Counted from the first letter of the stretch, positions 22,501 to 32,103 are shown. The stretch is DNA of 64,000 bases from Simmondsia chinensis (GCA_018398585.1 JAGTTD010000026.1:1679001-1743000), one strand, 5' to 3'. Notes: generated by a model not told the origin, from the letters alone. Numbers and translations: made by a program.

Positions 22501-25500
22501 GAAAAATTATTATTTTTCAGTATATTTGTGTTTTTTATGGAATGTTTGGTTGGAAATGATGCTACAATCGGGGTGATTCTCTTAATGATAGTGGAAATAT
22601 GAACACTAGTACTGCAAATGATATTGACGACAGTAACTTCGATTTCGAATATGACTATTGATGGTGCTATGAGTTGAGACTTTGAGTGTATGTTTTATGT
22701 TAGAATGATGTTACATTTTTTCTTACATTTGGGTTTCCAATGTATTGTAAAACTAATGAGTTTTAGACTTTTTGATGTTCTTTATCATATATTTGAGAAT
22801 TGTATACTAATTTTTTCATTATAAATAATTTATATACACATAAAGTAGAATCTTACGATTCTCGATTCGATTCTACGATTCCGATTCTGATGACCCCTCG
22901 TCGATTCTACGTAGAATCCCGATTTTAATAACCTTGATTGAGACTAAAGCTAATTGTGAGGATTACGATAGGTTTTTGTTATCCTACCTCTGTCCTACCG
23001 AGTCTTACACATAAAACGTCAAGGGTTATTTATGCCATTAGTCATTGTACTTTGTTATGTCAATTTGGTCCTTATACTTTTAATTTGTCATTTTAGTCCA
23101 TGTATAATTGCAATTATTTCTATCACATCTAATGTTGAAATTTTATGTTAATTTCTAGCAGAATTTTAACATTAATGAGCACTTATGTGTGCTTTCAACT
23201 TGAACGGGGTGTTGCGCTTAGCTAAATTTGTTGTTTTAAACTCTCAAATTATTGATTGTATCCTATCTTTTACTATGCATTATGCTTCTTGTTACTGTTA
23301 TTGTAGTTAACATTATTCAAATAAAAGTCAAATTGGTAGAATTATATGCTTCCCCACTCTATTCGTATTTAAAAGAATGGATTATTGTAGAGATAAATGC
23401 ACCATATACATATTTTTATAAGTTAACAAACTTCCTAATCGAAATTTTCATGTATTGCTAAGTAACACCCGTACGTATTAAATTCCATCTAATTCCCATA
23501 TACCGTATTTATTGACTATGTCGTAGAGCAAGTTGTCTCGGGGCTAGATCGAGCAGCATCGACGATGAAGAAAGGGGAGCATTCTCTTGTAACGATTAGC
23601 CCTGAATATGGCTATGGAGATGTCGAAGTCAAGAAAGATCTTGCTACAATCCCGCCATCTTCAAATTTAATATACGAAATCGAAATGGTGGATCTTATCA
23701 AGGTAATGCATTTATTCGGCAATTTTCCCCTTTAATGTTATCTTAGCGCTTGTTTGATATTGTTTTTGTTGTTTGAGGCTTTCAATTTTTGAGAAACTAA
23801 AAATTAGGTTTTGAAGATGTTATTATTGTTTGCAATTTTGAGAAAAATAAAAAACTAGATTTTCAAAATGATTTTACTTGTTTTTGGTTTCTATTTTAAG
23901 CTTCTAAGGCTTCGTTTGGAATTAAGAAAATTTGAAGGAAAGAAAATGAGGGGAAAGAAAATAGAGGAAAACGATTTTTTTTCCGTTTGGAATCTAGGAA
24001 AAACTAGCAAAAAAAAGTATGTTTTTATTCCCTTTTTCTTGGTTGATAGAAAATAAAATTGGAAAAAACAATTATTGTCTAAAGTAATAAGCTGTATTCA
24101 CCTTATGTAGTTTTAGCCGTGTGAACTTTTCTGGTGACTGATCTTGAAATTGTTCATTTGGAAATTTATTATTTAGGCACCCTTAGTTTAATCTTTTATC
24201 ACCTGGGTACTTGTCATTTTAATACATACAATAAGAAATTGAGGTTAAAAATTTTAAAAAAATTTTGGTTCAGATACCATGGGTTCAAAATAATTTTTAA
24301 ATATTTAAAATATTTTCTTAAACTTTTAAGACATTTAAAATACTTTTTAAAATATTGTTCAAATATATAAATATTTTATCAAATTTAAATATTTTTGACA
24401 TAATTAAAATATTTTTAAAAGATATAAATTATTTTTAAGATATATAAATATTTTTGAAATATATTAAATATTTTTATTTTCAAAAAATATTTATATATAT
24501 ATATAATATTCTTTAAATATTTATTTTTTTAGATATTTAAAATATTTTATCAATATTGAAAATATGTTTGAAGATTTAAATATTTTTTAAAATTTCAAAA
24601 TATTATAAATTTTAAAATTAATATTAACATTTTCACATATATTTTTTTCTATATTTTTTTCTTTAAGTGCGTGTCAGCATAAAGTAACGGTACTCTAATG
24701 AAGTTATATCTAAAAAAGGTTTACAAAGTTCAAGGTGTCTCAAAACATTTTGAAATCTTAAGGTACTCCGAACCAAATTTTTTCAAAATATGGTCGCATT
24801 CAGGTACCACGAAATTTAAATATTTTATCAATCAAGTATTTCAAAGATAAAAACTTTATTCAATTTATGCTTTTTATGTATACCGAAAATACGTATTCAA
24901 TTAACTTAGGTGACAAAAAAAAGCGGACTCTATTAATTAAATATGGAGTTGAGATCAAGTCTAATACATACCAAAGAGGGCACCAACACGCCGTCACCGG
25001 ATCCCATTAGAACTCCGATGTTAAGCGTGCTTGGGCTAGAGTAGTACCAGGATGGGTGACCTCCTGGGAAGTCCTCACCCTCAAGTTAGGGCATTGGGAA
25101 ACAGCCTCTCTTTAGGTTAACAGCCTGAAGGGGGAAGGCTACGTACATCTGCCCCCCCAGTTCCTGCGTAGGAGGGAGCCCTTGAGGCACTGGGTATGCA
25201 AAAATCAAGTCTAATACATATAAGGTTCACATTATTTGGGCCAAGTTTGTTTTTTTTTTTTGTTTTTTTTTTTTTCCAATTTTCCACACCCTTTCAAGAG
25301 GAAAATAGTTTTCCTCAAATCCTATTGTAAAATTCTATAAATTTTCTTTGGATTTTTTTCCCTTCATATTTTCCGTGTAATCCAAACACGAGAAACGCGC
25401 TTTCCTCCAATTTTTTTTCCTTTGGCAATATTTTCCTCATTCCAAACAGAGCCTAAAGGTTTGGAAAAAAATTGAAACTAGAAATGAAAAGCAAGAAAAT

Positions 25501-28500
25501 TCATTTCTAAAACTCATTTTTTGGTTTTTGTTTTTTCTCAAGAGAACTTATTTTCAAAACATAGTTTTTAGTTTTTCAAAAACCAAAAATTGCGAACATC
25601 AAACCTTACGAAATAGGCCTTAATCATATGATTAAGCATTGCATACGCGATAAATACATTACAACCACCACCCCCCAATGTCAAAGAGGCTTCCGCCGAG
25701 GCAGGATCTAGAAGGGGGTGAAATGTACACAGCCTAACCCCTATAGGATGCTATTCTGAAGGGAGACTGTGTTCAAAGGGCACGCGATAAATACATTGCC
25801 ATTTCATAATGATTTCTAAAATTTATATGCTTAGGAGAAAGCACCATGGGAGATGAGCAGTCAGGAGCGAATCGAGGCGGCTCGGAAGAACAAAGAGGAA
25901 GGCAATGTACTTTTTGAGGGTGGAAGATATGAACGTGCTGCAAAGAAATACGACAAGGTAACCTATTCAGCCTCTTGCTAGCTTTTGTTCGGTAACTGGG
26001 GTGTCTAGGCCAGTTTGCACCCCCCTTGAGTGATCCCTGAGGTTAATATTGTATCATGTCTCAAATTTACATCTCGATTAAAAAAATGGAGGTTTGTGGA
26101 CCTTTACTGCATTGCCCTTGCAAGCCCATTAAGAAGAGCTGTAGGGTTTATAGCCTTGCATTTATATATGTTTTGTGTAGAAACTGATTGAATCCTTTCT
26201 TGTAGTACCTGTTTGGCCAAACTTCTTTTTCAGTACGGGTGCTTTTTATGGAAAAAAGTATTTTCTTTTTTAAATTTTAAGGGTGTCTAGCTTTAAGGAA
26301 AAAAAAATGTTTTTAAATAAAGTTAGAAGTTGTTTTTCTACTTTCAAGTTGAAGCGAAAAATAGTATATCTTTTTTAGAGCAGAAGCAGAAGGACAAACA
26401 AAAGAAATTTAGTTGAAAATACCCCTATTGACTGTAGTTTTTACAAAAATGTTTCTAAAAAAAATGTATTTGAAAGAAACAGTTTTTCATAGCTTGGCCA
26501 AACAAGCCTTTAGGTCTCTTAGTGGATTGTTTTCACTTGTGTCCGTGGTCTATCCGCTATTTGAGATTTTTTCAAGTAAATTTGTGTGCTGGTGTTTTCC
26601 CTTTGTTTCTTATCTTCTCAATTTTTTTGAGATTTGTTCTTTCACATCTTTGTTGAATCCATTCTCGGATATTTTCCTAACAATTAAGTTAGGCTCATGG
26701 TCCCATTGGGTAGCCCTATCCCCAAGGATAGTTTACAGCCAATGGCAGGATTATCGGATTTTTGCATTTATGGATATTTAGTTATGCCTTTAATTTTTCA
26801 GTTTTTAGAAAAATTGAAAACTAAAATTACTTAAATGCATTCTCCAGTTCTCCAATGGAAAACTGTTAATGCTTTTCTCACAAACATGTTTCCCAAATGA
26901 AAAATGGAAGAAGGAAACTAGAAATGAAAAGAAAAACCAAAAATGAAAAATGAAAACTGTATTCTATTTCTAAACAGATTGCCTCGATTTTGCAGGCCGC
27001 AGATTATGTTAGTGACGAAGCATCATTTGAGTGTGAAGAAGTAAATCAAGTAAAAGCTTTGAGAGTGCAATGCTGGCTAAATTCTGCAGCATGTACCTTG
27101 AAATTAAACAATTTCATGGAAACAATTAACCTTTGTTCAAAGGTATGAGGCAGTAGCATTTGACATTATCTCACCACGTATATGCTAAGGAATGTGTTTA
27201 CAGTTATTGAAAAAATCCCTTACGAGTATCCCGAGAATAGGTGTAATATTATGTACGTGTTCTGAGATTTTTGTGTGACATTTTTTAGGGGTGTATATGA
27301 GCTATGTTGAGCCTAAGCTCGTCAGGCTCGAGGCTCAGATCATGTTCATTTAGCTTGACTTAGGTTCAGCATAAAGCTCGCTGAGCTTGAACTAAGCTTG
27401 CCTTATTTAGGTTCAAACTTGGCTCAATGAGGCATATTTAGACCAATAAATTATATTAAGATAGGTTCATTGAGTTTCACTAGACTTGTCCTCGGCTATG
27501 GTTGAGCTCCGAATGAGCTGAGCCTTTCGAGCTTTATAACAAGCCGGCTCAAGAGGGCCTCTGAGCTTGTTCTGCTTATTTACGCCCTAGATAAAACTAC
27601 CCAAATTAAGGCTTTAAGATAAGAGGTCCTAAGTTTAAATCTCCACAATCCCGCTTACCCGAGGAAAAAATGCTCATCTTGCAGGTACTGGACGTGGAGT
27701 GTCAGAATGTGAAAGCACTGTACCGGAGAGCACAAGCTTATATGGAAAATGAAGTTCTTCACTTGGCTGCTTTTGATATCAAGAAGGCCCTCGAAGTTGA
27801 TCCTCACAATAGGTTCTCCATCCGACTTCGGTGAATTATTATCATAATTTGCTGCATTTTCACTGTTAACACTGACATGACTTATATATATTATCATAAT
27901 CATGTATCTAATTATCATTTTTGGTGAAAATTGGCTAGATTCTTACAAAAATTCACTACATTCCAGTGTGTGGAGTACCTAGATGATACAGTTTTTAAAT
28001 TTTAGAGTATATTATGTATATTAAAATGTTAAGGTCCAACAACAATAACAAACATAGTGCTTGAAAGGCTTCCGCTAGAGCAGGGCTGGGGGAGTTGAAT
28101 GTACCCAACCTCACCCCTACAGAGTCCTACCCTAAAGCAAACCGAGGGCCCCAAACCCTAAAAAGCGAAAAAGCAAAAGCAAAAATGCAAAAATGGAGCA
28201 ATATTTATATTTAAAAAATCCAGTCAAAGTCAAAAATAACATCAAGTCAAATAAAGTAGTACCAGACGTGCAAGCACGCAAGTAACAATAAAGCATCAAC
28301 AATAGCAAACATGGAATCCTAAAAGCGCTGTGAACTGATATTGTTGTGCTGCTCTTAAAATGTTAAGGCTCCTTAGTTATAAATGTTAAAACCTCAGTTT
28401 ACCTAAGTGATGAATTCATAATACAGTACAACAACAAACCTAGTCCCTAAAAGGCTCCCGCCAATACAGGGTCTGGGAAGGGTGAGATATACGCTGCTTT

Positions 28501-30596
28501 ACCCCTATAGGGCAGCTGTTTCCGAAGGGCCCCAAAAATTCGTAATACAGTAAATGTTCATTAAAATGTAAAGTGCCTGTGGGTTTGGTAATGTTGGCAG
28601 GGAAGTGAAAATGATACAAAAAAGTCTAAAACAACGTCAAGCTGAGAGTGATAGTAGAGATGCCAAAATCTACGAACCCATGTTTGCTCCACCTTCCAAG
28701 GTACTCTTTTTAGCTTCATAGTTTGTTCAAATTGGTTCGTCATCTTTTCTTCTGTTCAAAATAGCCCCTAATGTTTGTAAGTCTGTTCAAATTGGTCTCT
28801 CGTCTTTTTTCTTGTTAAAATAGTCCTTTGTGTTATTTTATGGTAAAATTGGTTCCTCATCTTTTTAATGTTTAGCCTAGTCTGGTCACCAAATGAGGGA
28901 CTAATTTTGTCACAAACTAAGATAGTAGAGACTATTTTGAAGAAAAGAAAAGATAAAGGACCAATTTGAATGAATTTATAAATATCAGGGACCATTGAAG
29001 TAAATACCTGGATCTTATGTAATGTGATATGGTAAAGTCGTAACGTAATAGATAGCTCAAATTATAGGATGTAATGATCATTACATAGCTCGAAGTACGT
29101 TAAATGACAAGTGTCGGTGTAGGACCGGTTTATTACCCCATTCAACAGGAGTAGTTGTTTGGGCATCCTGTTTGTTAAGGGCTTCTTTTGAGAATTAGTT
29201 ATATTATCATTTTGCTTTGATCACATGTCACAAATCAAAATTAGAGAAATAATGGTACATAATATACTATAAACGCATATATATACATATTAAACAAACT
29301 ATATGTTTATAATATAAATGATGCACATTTTCTCTAGTATAAAGACATAGAGTGGATTATTTGAGGTCTGCTTGAGTTAGTTTGAAACCTGTGTTACTAA
29401 AAAGCAGCTCATTGGTCAAAACTTACTTTTGACCCTTAAAATCTCGAGACAGGCCTGCCTGCCTAGGATGTCAATGTTGCCATGTTTAGTTCTTGAAAAC
29501 TAGCGGCACAAATGTGCCAAGTTGAACTAGCGTTCATCAAGCTCGATGCTTAGCTCGCCAAAACTTTACTCAGACAGAGCTCGACTCCAAGCTTATTGTA
29601 TTTGGAGTCTTTGAGCTTGAGCTTGGCTCCTCGGAAGCTCGAGTTCTGCTTTGCTCAATAGAGATTAGGAGTGTAAAAACATTTTTAGGCCTTTAATAAT
29701 TTGTGCTTTTAAAAAGACGGTTTCTTGACATGGTCTCGGATCTTGTTGACCGAGAAACCATGAGTTTAACTTCCAATAACCCCTGCTCTTAATATTGATG
29801 CAATATTTAATTACAATATATTTTTAATTAAAAATATTATTTTCAAAATTTTTATCTTTCTGGTTAAAGAAAATGGTTTCATTTTATAAATTTATATAAG
29901 ATTCACATTTGTCAAGTTGAGGTTCAAGTGAGACATATGACATGAGATTATTGCGGAAAATGCTTTTTGCTTCATGAATGAAATTTTTTTCTATTCAGTT
30001 GAGGAAAGCATTTTTCATATTTGTAGTTGTTACTAAATTATGTAAAGAAGTAATAGAATTGATGCTTCGTTTGTATGGGAAAAGGAATCGGTTTTCCATG
30101 TTTCTGCTGCTTGGCGCACATTCTTTGACAGAAAAGATTTTTCAAGAGAAAAGGTTTTCCTTCCAAAGGACGGAAAAATAAAATGAGGGACGTCATCATT
30201 CCAAAGCCTCAAGATATTCATTGGTCCGAGTTTGGATTAGATCAAATTTATGTTGGCTATGAAAAGGTACAAGATGATTGGTGGAAGATGTTTTGTTTCA
30301 AAATAAACAAAGGAACATTATAAGGTAGGAACAAGTTTTTCCGTTAACAAACAGCGGAAAACCTAATGTGAAATTTGATTTTTCTTGGAATTGTTTTCTA
30401 TTAAACGGAGCCTAAGAGAAATTGTTTTCTATTAAAACAAGCAGAGCCTTGATGTGTGTAAAAATTGTGGTCGCAGAGACTGAAGAAAGAAAACAAGGAG
30501 GATGGAAACAATGGTAAACGGGTTGTGCCATTGGAAGAGGACGATAATGCTGTTAATCCGGCCCCTGACAATGAAACTATCGCGATATCGAGCTGA
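7505..30596 (+). CDS. Multidomain FKBP/TPR peptidyl-prolyl isomerase, ROF/FKBP62-65 type (13 exons)
   Basis: Exons: 7505-7706, 12557-12643, 16050-16307, 17239-17319, 18133-18213, 18645-18839, 20354-20443, 23527-23702, 25835-25957, 26996-27142, 27685-27812, 28601-28700, 30477-30596. They sum to 1,788 nt, encoding 595 residues, with GT-AG introns and the frame kept at every junction. After an acidic N-terminus (residues 8-25) come three FKBP domains, at about 45-148, 165-268 and 285-388. Three TPR units follow (about 400-520), with Hsp90 carboxylate-clamp candidates N414, N460, K490 and R494, then a charged tail. ROF proteins are Hsp90 co-chaperones linked to heat tolerance. Usual length is about 550-580, so this one is slightly long. 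FKBP domain 1 has lost key pocket residues: T81 for FKBP12 Asp37, L103 for Trp59, C126 for Tyr82. Domain 3 keeps Y304, F314, D315 and Y361. The start is the first ATG after a GA-rich leader (7475-7500). Confidence 0.93.
7786..7855 (-). repeat. TRIM fragment
   Basis: TTTTATACTCTAACATGTCACCTC is the minus-strand LTR start and polypurine region of the small LTR element arrayed at 8489-10535. Only this end is kept. Confidence 0.5.
7856..8282. repeat. Degenerate hAT-type MITE ('GGGATGGCAATGGGGCGGG' family)
   Basis: The left end TTAGGGATGCAATTGGGCGG and right end CCCCACCCCATTGCCACC are imperfect inverted repeats. The interior is full of GGGTACGGGTAT-type phrases. It is an older copy of the family seen intact at 39628-40169. 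It lies in intron 1 of the FKBP gene. Confidence 0.6.
8732..9301 (+). mobile_element. 5'-truncated RTE-clade LINE ending in the Au-type 3' domain
   Basis: This is one 570-bp insertion. The 17-bp TTGGTTTCTCTACATGG at 8715-8731 is repeated exactly at 9302-9318. It holds the last part of a reverse-transcriptase ORF (8734-8961), a T-rich 3' UTR with GCTTTTATGCTC phrases, then from about 9181 the domain GGGGGTCCTTGGACACAGGC...GCGGGAGCCCTGGAGGCACTGGGGCTG and a (TTG)n tail. Because ORF and 3' domain share a single target duplication, the domain is the LINE's own 3' end. Confidence 0.9.
8734..8961 (+). pseudogene. RTE-type LINE reverse transcriptase, C-terminal remnant
   Basis: The frame reads ...FGHLRRRPTTAPVRRCEQ, then GRRGRGRPNKRWMKTIRHDL and EEMALDRAQWKASIGVADV, and stops at TAG 8959-8961. 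This is the signature C-terminus of plant RTE LINE polymerases ('RGRPKKTW...ALDRAQWR..I.VADP'). An internal TAG at 8746-8748 stands where Trp is expected (W-F-G-H), so even this remnant is broken. All catalytic domains are missing through 5' truncation. Confidence 0.88.
10785..11055 (-). repeat. TRIM copy, minus strand, degenerate
   Basis: TTTTATAACTAACATGTCCCC (LTR start plus polypurine, complemented), a central CAAACTTGTGACC block and GAAACCATGTCGATAAACC (primer-site region, degraded) appear in the order expected for the minus strand. The far end has AAGTTTTATACTCTAATA. Confidence 0.5.
11188..11269 (+). pseudogene. Relic duplicate of the end of FKBP exon 1, inside intron 1
   Basis: One frame reads SKKLHQLGLGWETPEFDDKV. 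It lines up with residues 47-66 of the real exon 1 (KKKLLHRGSGWETPGFADEV). The copy also ends in the same splice phase directly before a GT (11270-11271). A TAG lies in frame at 11185-11187 and no acceptor is obvious, so it is more likely a decayed duplication than an alternative exon. Length and position suggest a local tandem duplication of the 5' part of this gene, since split by repeats. Confidence 0.7.
11280..12556. other. Rest of FKBP intron 1
   Basis: I see no gene. There is a poly-A/G tract at 11760-11790 and the phrase AACACAGAGATTTATATGG (11805), which resembles plant LTR ends. 11380-11650 is somewhat G-rich and unexplained. The intron ends with TTCAGTGCAG; the second AG is the one that keeps the frame. 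Confidence 0.4.
12966..14056. mobile_element. Foldback MITE with 'GGCTCCGTTTGTTT' ends, nested
   Basis: GGCTCCGTTTGTTTCGGGG at the left is inverted at the right (AAAACAAACGGAGCC). Subterminal AAAACCTTTTCC phrases also pair. AT-rich family 1 (13325-13795) is inserted inside. Relatives lie at 23908-25454 and 30063-30412, also in introns of this gene. Confidence 0.65.
13325..13795. repeat. AT-rich palindromic element, family 1
   Basis: It carries the family phrases (TTACATAGGTACTCTAATAT near the left; AGAATACCTAAGAAATAATT at the right, inverted to the left end). It is nested in the MITE at 12966-14056. Confidence 0.6.
15000..16049. other. Rest of FKBP intron 2
   Basis: I see no gene. 15625-15960 has MITE character: GGGTTTGTTTGGTTCAAC at the left and repeated GGAAAATGTTTTCCCCT phrases. 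It ends at the exon 3 acceptor, TTCCTTAG at 16042-16049. Confidence 0.4.
16415..16840. repeat. MITE followed by a minus-strand TRIM fragment
   Basis: 16415-16620 starts GGGTTTGTTCGACGTCATTTT and ends with the inverted form GATACCAAACAAGCCCTT, so it is a short foldback. 16625-16840 carries TTTTACACTCTAACCTACC and GAATTCAAACTCTAGACATC, the minus-strand TRIM order. Both lie in intron 3. Confidence 0.5.
17365..17740. other. Compositional outlier in intron 4, possibly organelle-derived
   Basis: About 375 bp is clearly richer in G+C than the surrounding intron and lacks the A/T runs of the local repeats. Its style (CCATACGGGGGAGGGAAATC, TGCTCCCGACGGCTG) recalls plant mitochondrial DNA. I have no direct match. 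An unrelated gene fragment is the alternative. Confidence 0.3.
17796..18066. repeat. MITE ('GGCCTGTTTGTTTCAAG' ends) in intron 4
   Basis: The left end GGCCTGTTTGTTTCAAGTG is inverted in TTTGCTATACAAGCCC at the right. The core has the 'AAAAGCAGAAGC' phrases shared with elements at 19800-20330 and 26205-26510. Confidence 0.5.
18238..18590 (+). repeat. 'GAGCTCGAGC'-rich hAT-type MITE in intron 5
   Basis: The left end TAGGGGTGTATATGAGC matches the family ends at 27286 and 38059. The interior is dense in GAGCTTGGTTT, GCTCGAACC and GGCTTGATTAGG phrases. The right end has decayed. Confidence 0.6.
18885..19565. repeat. Two or more overlapping fragments of the 'GAGCTC' MITE family in intron 6
   Basis: Both orientations of the GAGCTTGAGCTC phrases occur, with partial ends GTTGTAAATGAGTCACAC (18888) and TGTATGGGTGTAAACAAC (19103). 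These suggest at least two insertions, both without intact ends. Confidence 0.5.
19800..20330. repeat. MITE pair in intron 6
   Basis: GGCCTATTTTGTCCAAGC at the left and GCTTATCCAAACAATC at the right flank two successive blocks. Each has AAAAGTGCTTTT and AAAGCAGAAGC phrases, as if one copy had inserted in another. Confidence 0.45.
20599..20714 (+). mobile_element. RTE / Au-type 3' domain with old target duplication
   Basis: The 116-bp insertion ends GGCACTGGGTTTGTTATTGTTAC. The 20-bp flanks at 20579-20598 and 20715-20734 agree except for three bases (TATCTCGGTCCATTGAG against TATCTCAGTGCATTGAG). It has no 5S head. It lies in intron 7. Confidence 0.8.
20735..22935. repeat. Large composite element in intron 7
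   Basis: The outer ends GGTTGTTAAAATCGTGATTC (20742) and, inverted, ATCCCGATTTTAATAACCTT (22915-22934) bound it. Runs of 'GATTCTACGATTC' lie inside both ends. 20978-21052 is tRNA-like (CTAGCCAAGTGG, GGGTTCGATACCC). 22560-22670 ends in a frame DIDDSNFDFEYDY plus stop, which resembles the last residues of plant hAT-type transposases. It may therefore be a deletion derivative of a larger DNA transposon with a foldback element inside. Confidence 0.45.
21302..22175. repeat. Long foldback element with palindromic 'AAACCGCGT' core
   Basis: The arms 21302-21394 and 22083-22175 are inverted copies of about 93 bp (AGTCGGTTCCCAAAATAATG and AAATATTTCCAAATCTACTG are in both). Between them AAACCGCGTTT and AGACGCGGTTTA recur at least ten times on both strands, some as perfect palindromes around CATGAAGACG. 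21600-21880 between the two palindrome clusters is unrelated and may be captured sequence. This has the look of a foldback or Mutator-like element. I see no transposase. Confidence 0.65.
23908..25454. mobile_element. Foldback MITE with nested elements in intron 8
   Basis: GGCTTCGTTTGGAATTAAG at the left is inverted at the right (TTCCAAACAGAGCC). Within it lie an AT-rich family-1-like block (about 24160-24900) and 5S-headed SINE copy C (24971-25203). A further shell, 'GCGCTTGTTTGATATTG' at 23749 to 'ACATCAAACC' at 25599, encloses everything. Confidence 0.55.
24971..25203 (+). mobile_element. 5S-headed SINE, copy C
   Basis: The 233-bp insertion has a perfect 17-bp duplication, ATCAAGTCTAATACATA, at 24954-24970 and 25204-25220. 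The head CCAAAGAGGGCACCAACACG leads into the 5S-like block (CCGGATCCCATTAGAACTCC; box A GTTAAGCGTGCTTGGG; box C AGGATGGGTGACCTCC), then GGGAAGTCCTC. The Au-type domain follows, ending GCACTGGGTATGCAAAA. It is one of the best copies for a consensus. Confidence 0.93.
25661..25781 (-). mobile_element. RTE / Au-type 3' domain, minus strand
   Basis: The 121-bp insertion has a perfect 16-bp duplication, ACGCGATAAATACATT, at 25645-25660 and 25782-25797. The (TTG)n tail is degraded. It lies in intron 8 just before exon 9. Confidence 0.85.
26205..26510. repeat. MITE with 'CCTGTTTGGCCAA' ends in intron 9
   Basis: ACCTGTTTGGCCAAACTTC at the left is inverted as AGCTTGGCCAAACAAGCC at the right. The core is A/T-rich with AAGCAGAAGC phrases. 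There is no coding sequence. Confidence 0.6.
27286..27589 (+). repeat. 'GAGCTC' hAT-type MITE in intron 10
   Basis: The ends TAGGGGTGTATATGAGC and GCTTATTTACGCCCTA are inverted repeats and bound 304 bp of GAGCTTGAACTAAGC-type sequence. I do not see an exact 8-bp duplication, so it is an older copy. Confidence 0.7.
28035..28354 (-). mobile_element. RTE LINE 3' UTR plus Au-type domain, minus strand
   Basis: The 320-bp insertion is flanked by TTAAAATGTTAAGG at 28021-28034 and 28355-28368. On the minus strand it begins with about 180 bp of T-rich 3' UTR with TTTTTGCTTTTGC phrases like those at 9100-9180, then the domain (GTAGGGGTGAGGTTGGGTAC, GCGGAAGCC) and a (TTG)n tail. It shows a LINE end longer than the SINE-shared part. 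It lies in intron 11, inside an AT-rich family 1 copy. Confidence 0.82.
28429..28537 (-). mobile_element. RTE / Au-type 3' domain, minus strand
   Basis: The 109-bp insertion has flanks ATTCATAATACAGTA (28414-28428) and ATTCGTAATACAGTA (28538-28552). Only the domain and the (TTG)n tail are present. Confidence 0.85.
29510..29800. repeat. 'GAGCTC' MITE fragment and TRIM fragment in intron 12
   Basis: 29520-29690 has CTTAGCTCGCC, GAGCTTGAGCTTGGC and the right-end-like GGAGTGTAAAAAC. 29731-29800 has GGTTTCTTGACATGGTCTCGG and CTGCTCTTAATATTGATGC, the LTR end, primer site and internal part of the TRIM. Confidence 0.5.
30063..30412. repeat. Foldback MITE ('GCTTCGTTTGTATGGG' ends) in intron 12
   Basis: GCTTCGTTTGTATGGGAAAA is roughly inverted in TTCTATTAAACGGAGCC. 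The AAAAGGTTTTCC phrase inside is shared with the element at 12966-14056. Confidence 0.5.
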
Positions 30597-30734
30597 CTAT
30601 GGTGGTAAATACTATCTTTGATACGCAGTCGAGTTTAGGGAGATAATTTAAACCTAGGTTCTCTTGTCCTAGATCTGTAACCTTTATAGTGTGTTACTAC
30701 TTGATTAACGTATCGGTAGATCGTGTAGGATAAC

Positions 30735-31565
30735 TGAGAGCTTATTTGGTATCATCTTTATTTACAGTTTTAGTTTTATTGCAAACTGAAAATGTATGTT
30801 TGGTATCATTTTCTACTTGCCATTTTGTGTTTTTTGAGAAACTAAAAATTGGGTTTTGAAAACTTTTTTTTTCCAAGTTTTTTTGGGTTTTATGTTTTAT
30901 TTTTATTCAAATTAGGAAAAACTGAAAGTAAGAAATTAAAAATATGAAAACTAGTTTCTAAAATATAGTTTTTAGTTGTTAGAAAACTGAAAGTAAGAAA
31001 TTAAAAACATGAAAACTGGTTTCTAAAATATATTTTTTAGTTGTTAGAAAACCGAAAGTTATATATTGAAAATGGTAAAGGGTTGAATGATTTTTTATGG
31101 TTTTTTTTTGTTTTCAATTTTTAGTTTTTTCTTTCTTAGTTTGAGTGAAAATTGAAAATATAAAATTAAGAATCAAAAATAAGAAAAAGAAAAAAGTTTT
31201 AAAACTTAGTTTTTAGTTTCTTAAAACTAAAAAATGCAAATAAAAGTGATACCAAGCAAAGTCTTAACTTATATTGTAAAGTACAAGAGAGCTTCTCGGG
31301 TAGACTTGGTGGTTAAATCCCTGCTGCTATTTCGTTATGTTCCAAGTTCAATGCTCAGCAACCTCCCTTTTTCTCTAGTTGTTGCCCCCTATCGAGAGAA
31401 TTTGTAATCTTCTTATCAGTATATATAAAAATTGTTCAGAAGCAAAAGAGGAAAAGTATTTGTCCCTTGCTTTGCTCATCGTAATATCAGATGTGCTTTC
31501 TGTCAATAACAACAACAATAAACCCAGTGCCTCAGGGACTCCCTCTAATGCAGGGTATGTGCTTT
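30735..31565. repeat. MITE, tRNA-like head and a truncated Au-type end after the FKBP gene
   Basis: 30740-31265 opens GAGCTTATTTGGTATCATC and closes with the inverted GATACCAAGCAAAGTC. Its interior has repeated AACTGAAAGTAAGAAATTA phrases. 31285-31360 is tRNA-like (TAGACTTGGTGGTTAAATCC; TTCCAAGTTCAATGC). 31505-31557 is a minus-strand Au-type end: (TTG)n tail, then complemented CACTGGG and GGGAGTCCC. The FKBP 3' UTR should lie in the first part. Confidence 0.45.
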
Positions 31566-31817
31566 ATCTCATGAGAATTGAAAATTTATTTGGGTATCCT
31601 ACATAGTATATGTGCTTTATGTTAGTGTTTTCTTTAGATTATGATGGATGATGCATATATATTGTTTGACATTAGGTGTGTGTCTATTTTTGGGAAAAGA
31701 ATTATCAAATGTTAACAGAAGATATCTATATATTATTGTAATTGTATTTGACATTAGTCATTTCTATTAAAAATCCGCTGAATACTTTTGGTCAAGGCTA
31801 CCTATATATATATAGTG

Positions 31818-32103
31818 GCGTTCTTATGAGAGCGTGAGGGGGGTGAATCCTGGTCCTCCATTGTAAATAACGGCCAAGATCTATTGGATATTAAAAAAAA
31901 AATAATAATTTATTGTCAAGATTTATTGAGTATTAAAAAAAAAAAAATTTTCCCTTCCTTACTCCTTTCTTTTTGTCCTATGAAGAGATATAGGCTGTAA
32001 ATTATTTTTTTTTATGCTCAACAAATCTTGACCGTCTATTACAATGGAGGGTTAGGATTTGTCCCTCTCATGCTTCCATCCTCTCTTAAGAATGCTTACC
32101 CTA
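31818..32103. repeat. Palindromic MITE, copy 1
   Basis: Nearly the whole element is an inverted repeat: GCGTTCTTATGAGAGCG at the left pairs with CTCTCTTAAGAATGC at the right, and TCCATTGTAA...ACGGCCAAGA with TTGACCGTCTATTACAATGG. CTATATATA flanks both sides, perhaps a 9-bp duplication as in Mutator-like elements. It shares the family of 41463-41765. Confidence 0.65.

Noticed and set aside
24971..25203. Cassandra-type TRIM (LTRs carrying 5S sequence)
   Set aside because: There is no TG...CA LTR, no primer site and no second LTR. The duplications are 10-21 bp, whereas LTR elements give 4-6 bp.
26413..26781. 122-residue hydrophobic ORF in FKBP intron 9
   Set aside because: It starts in a MITE and runs into AT/T-rich intron. 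Phe/Leu/Ser content is what T-rich DNA gives by chance.
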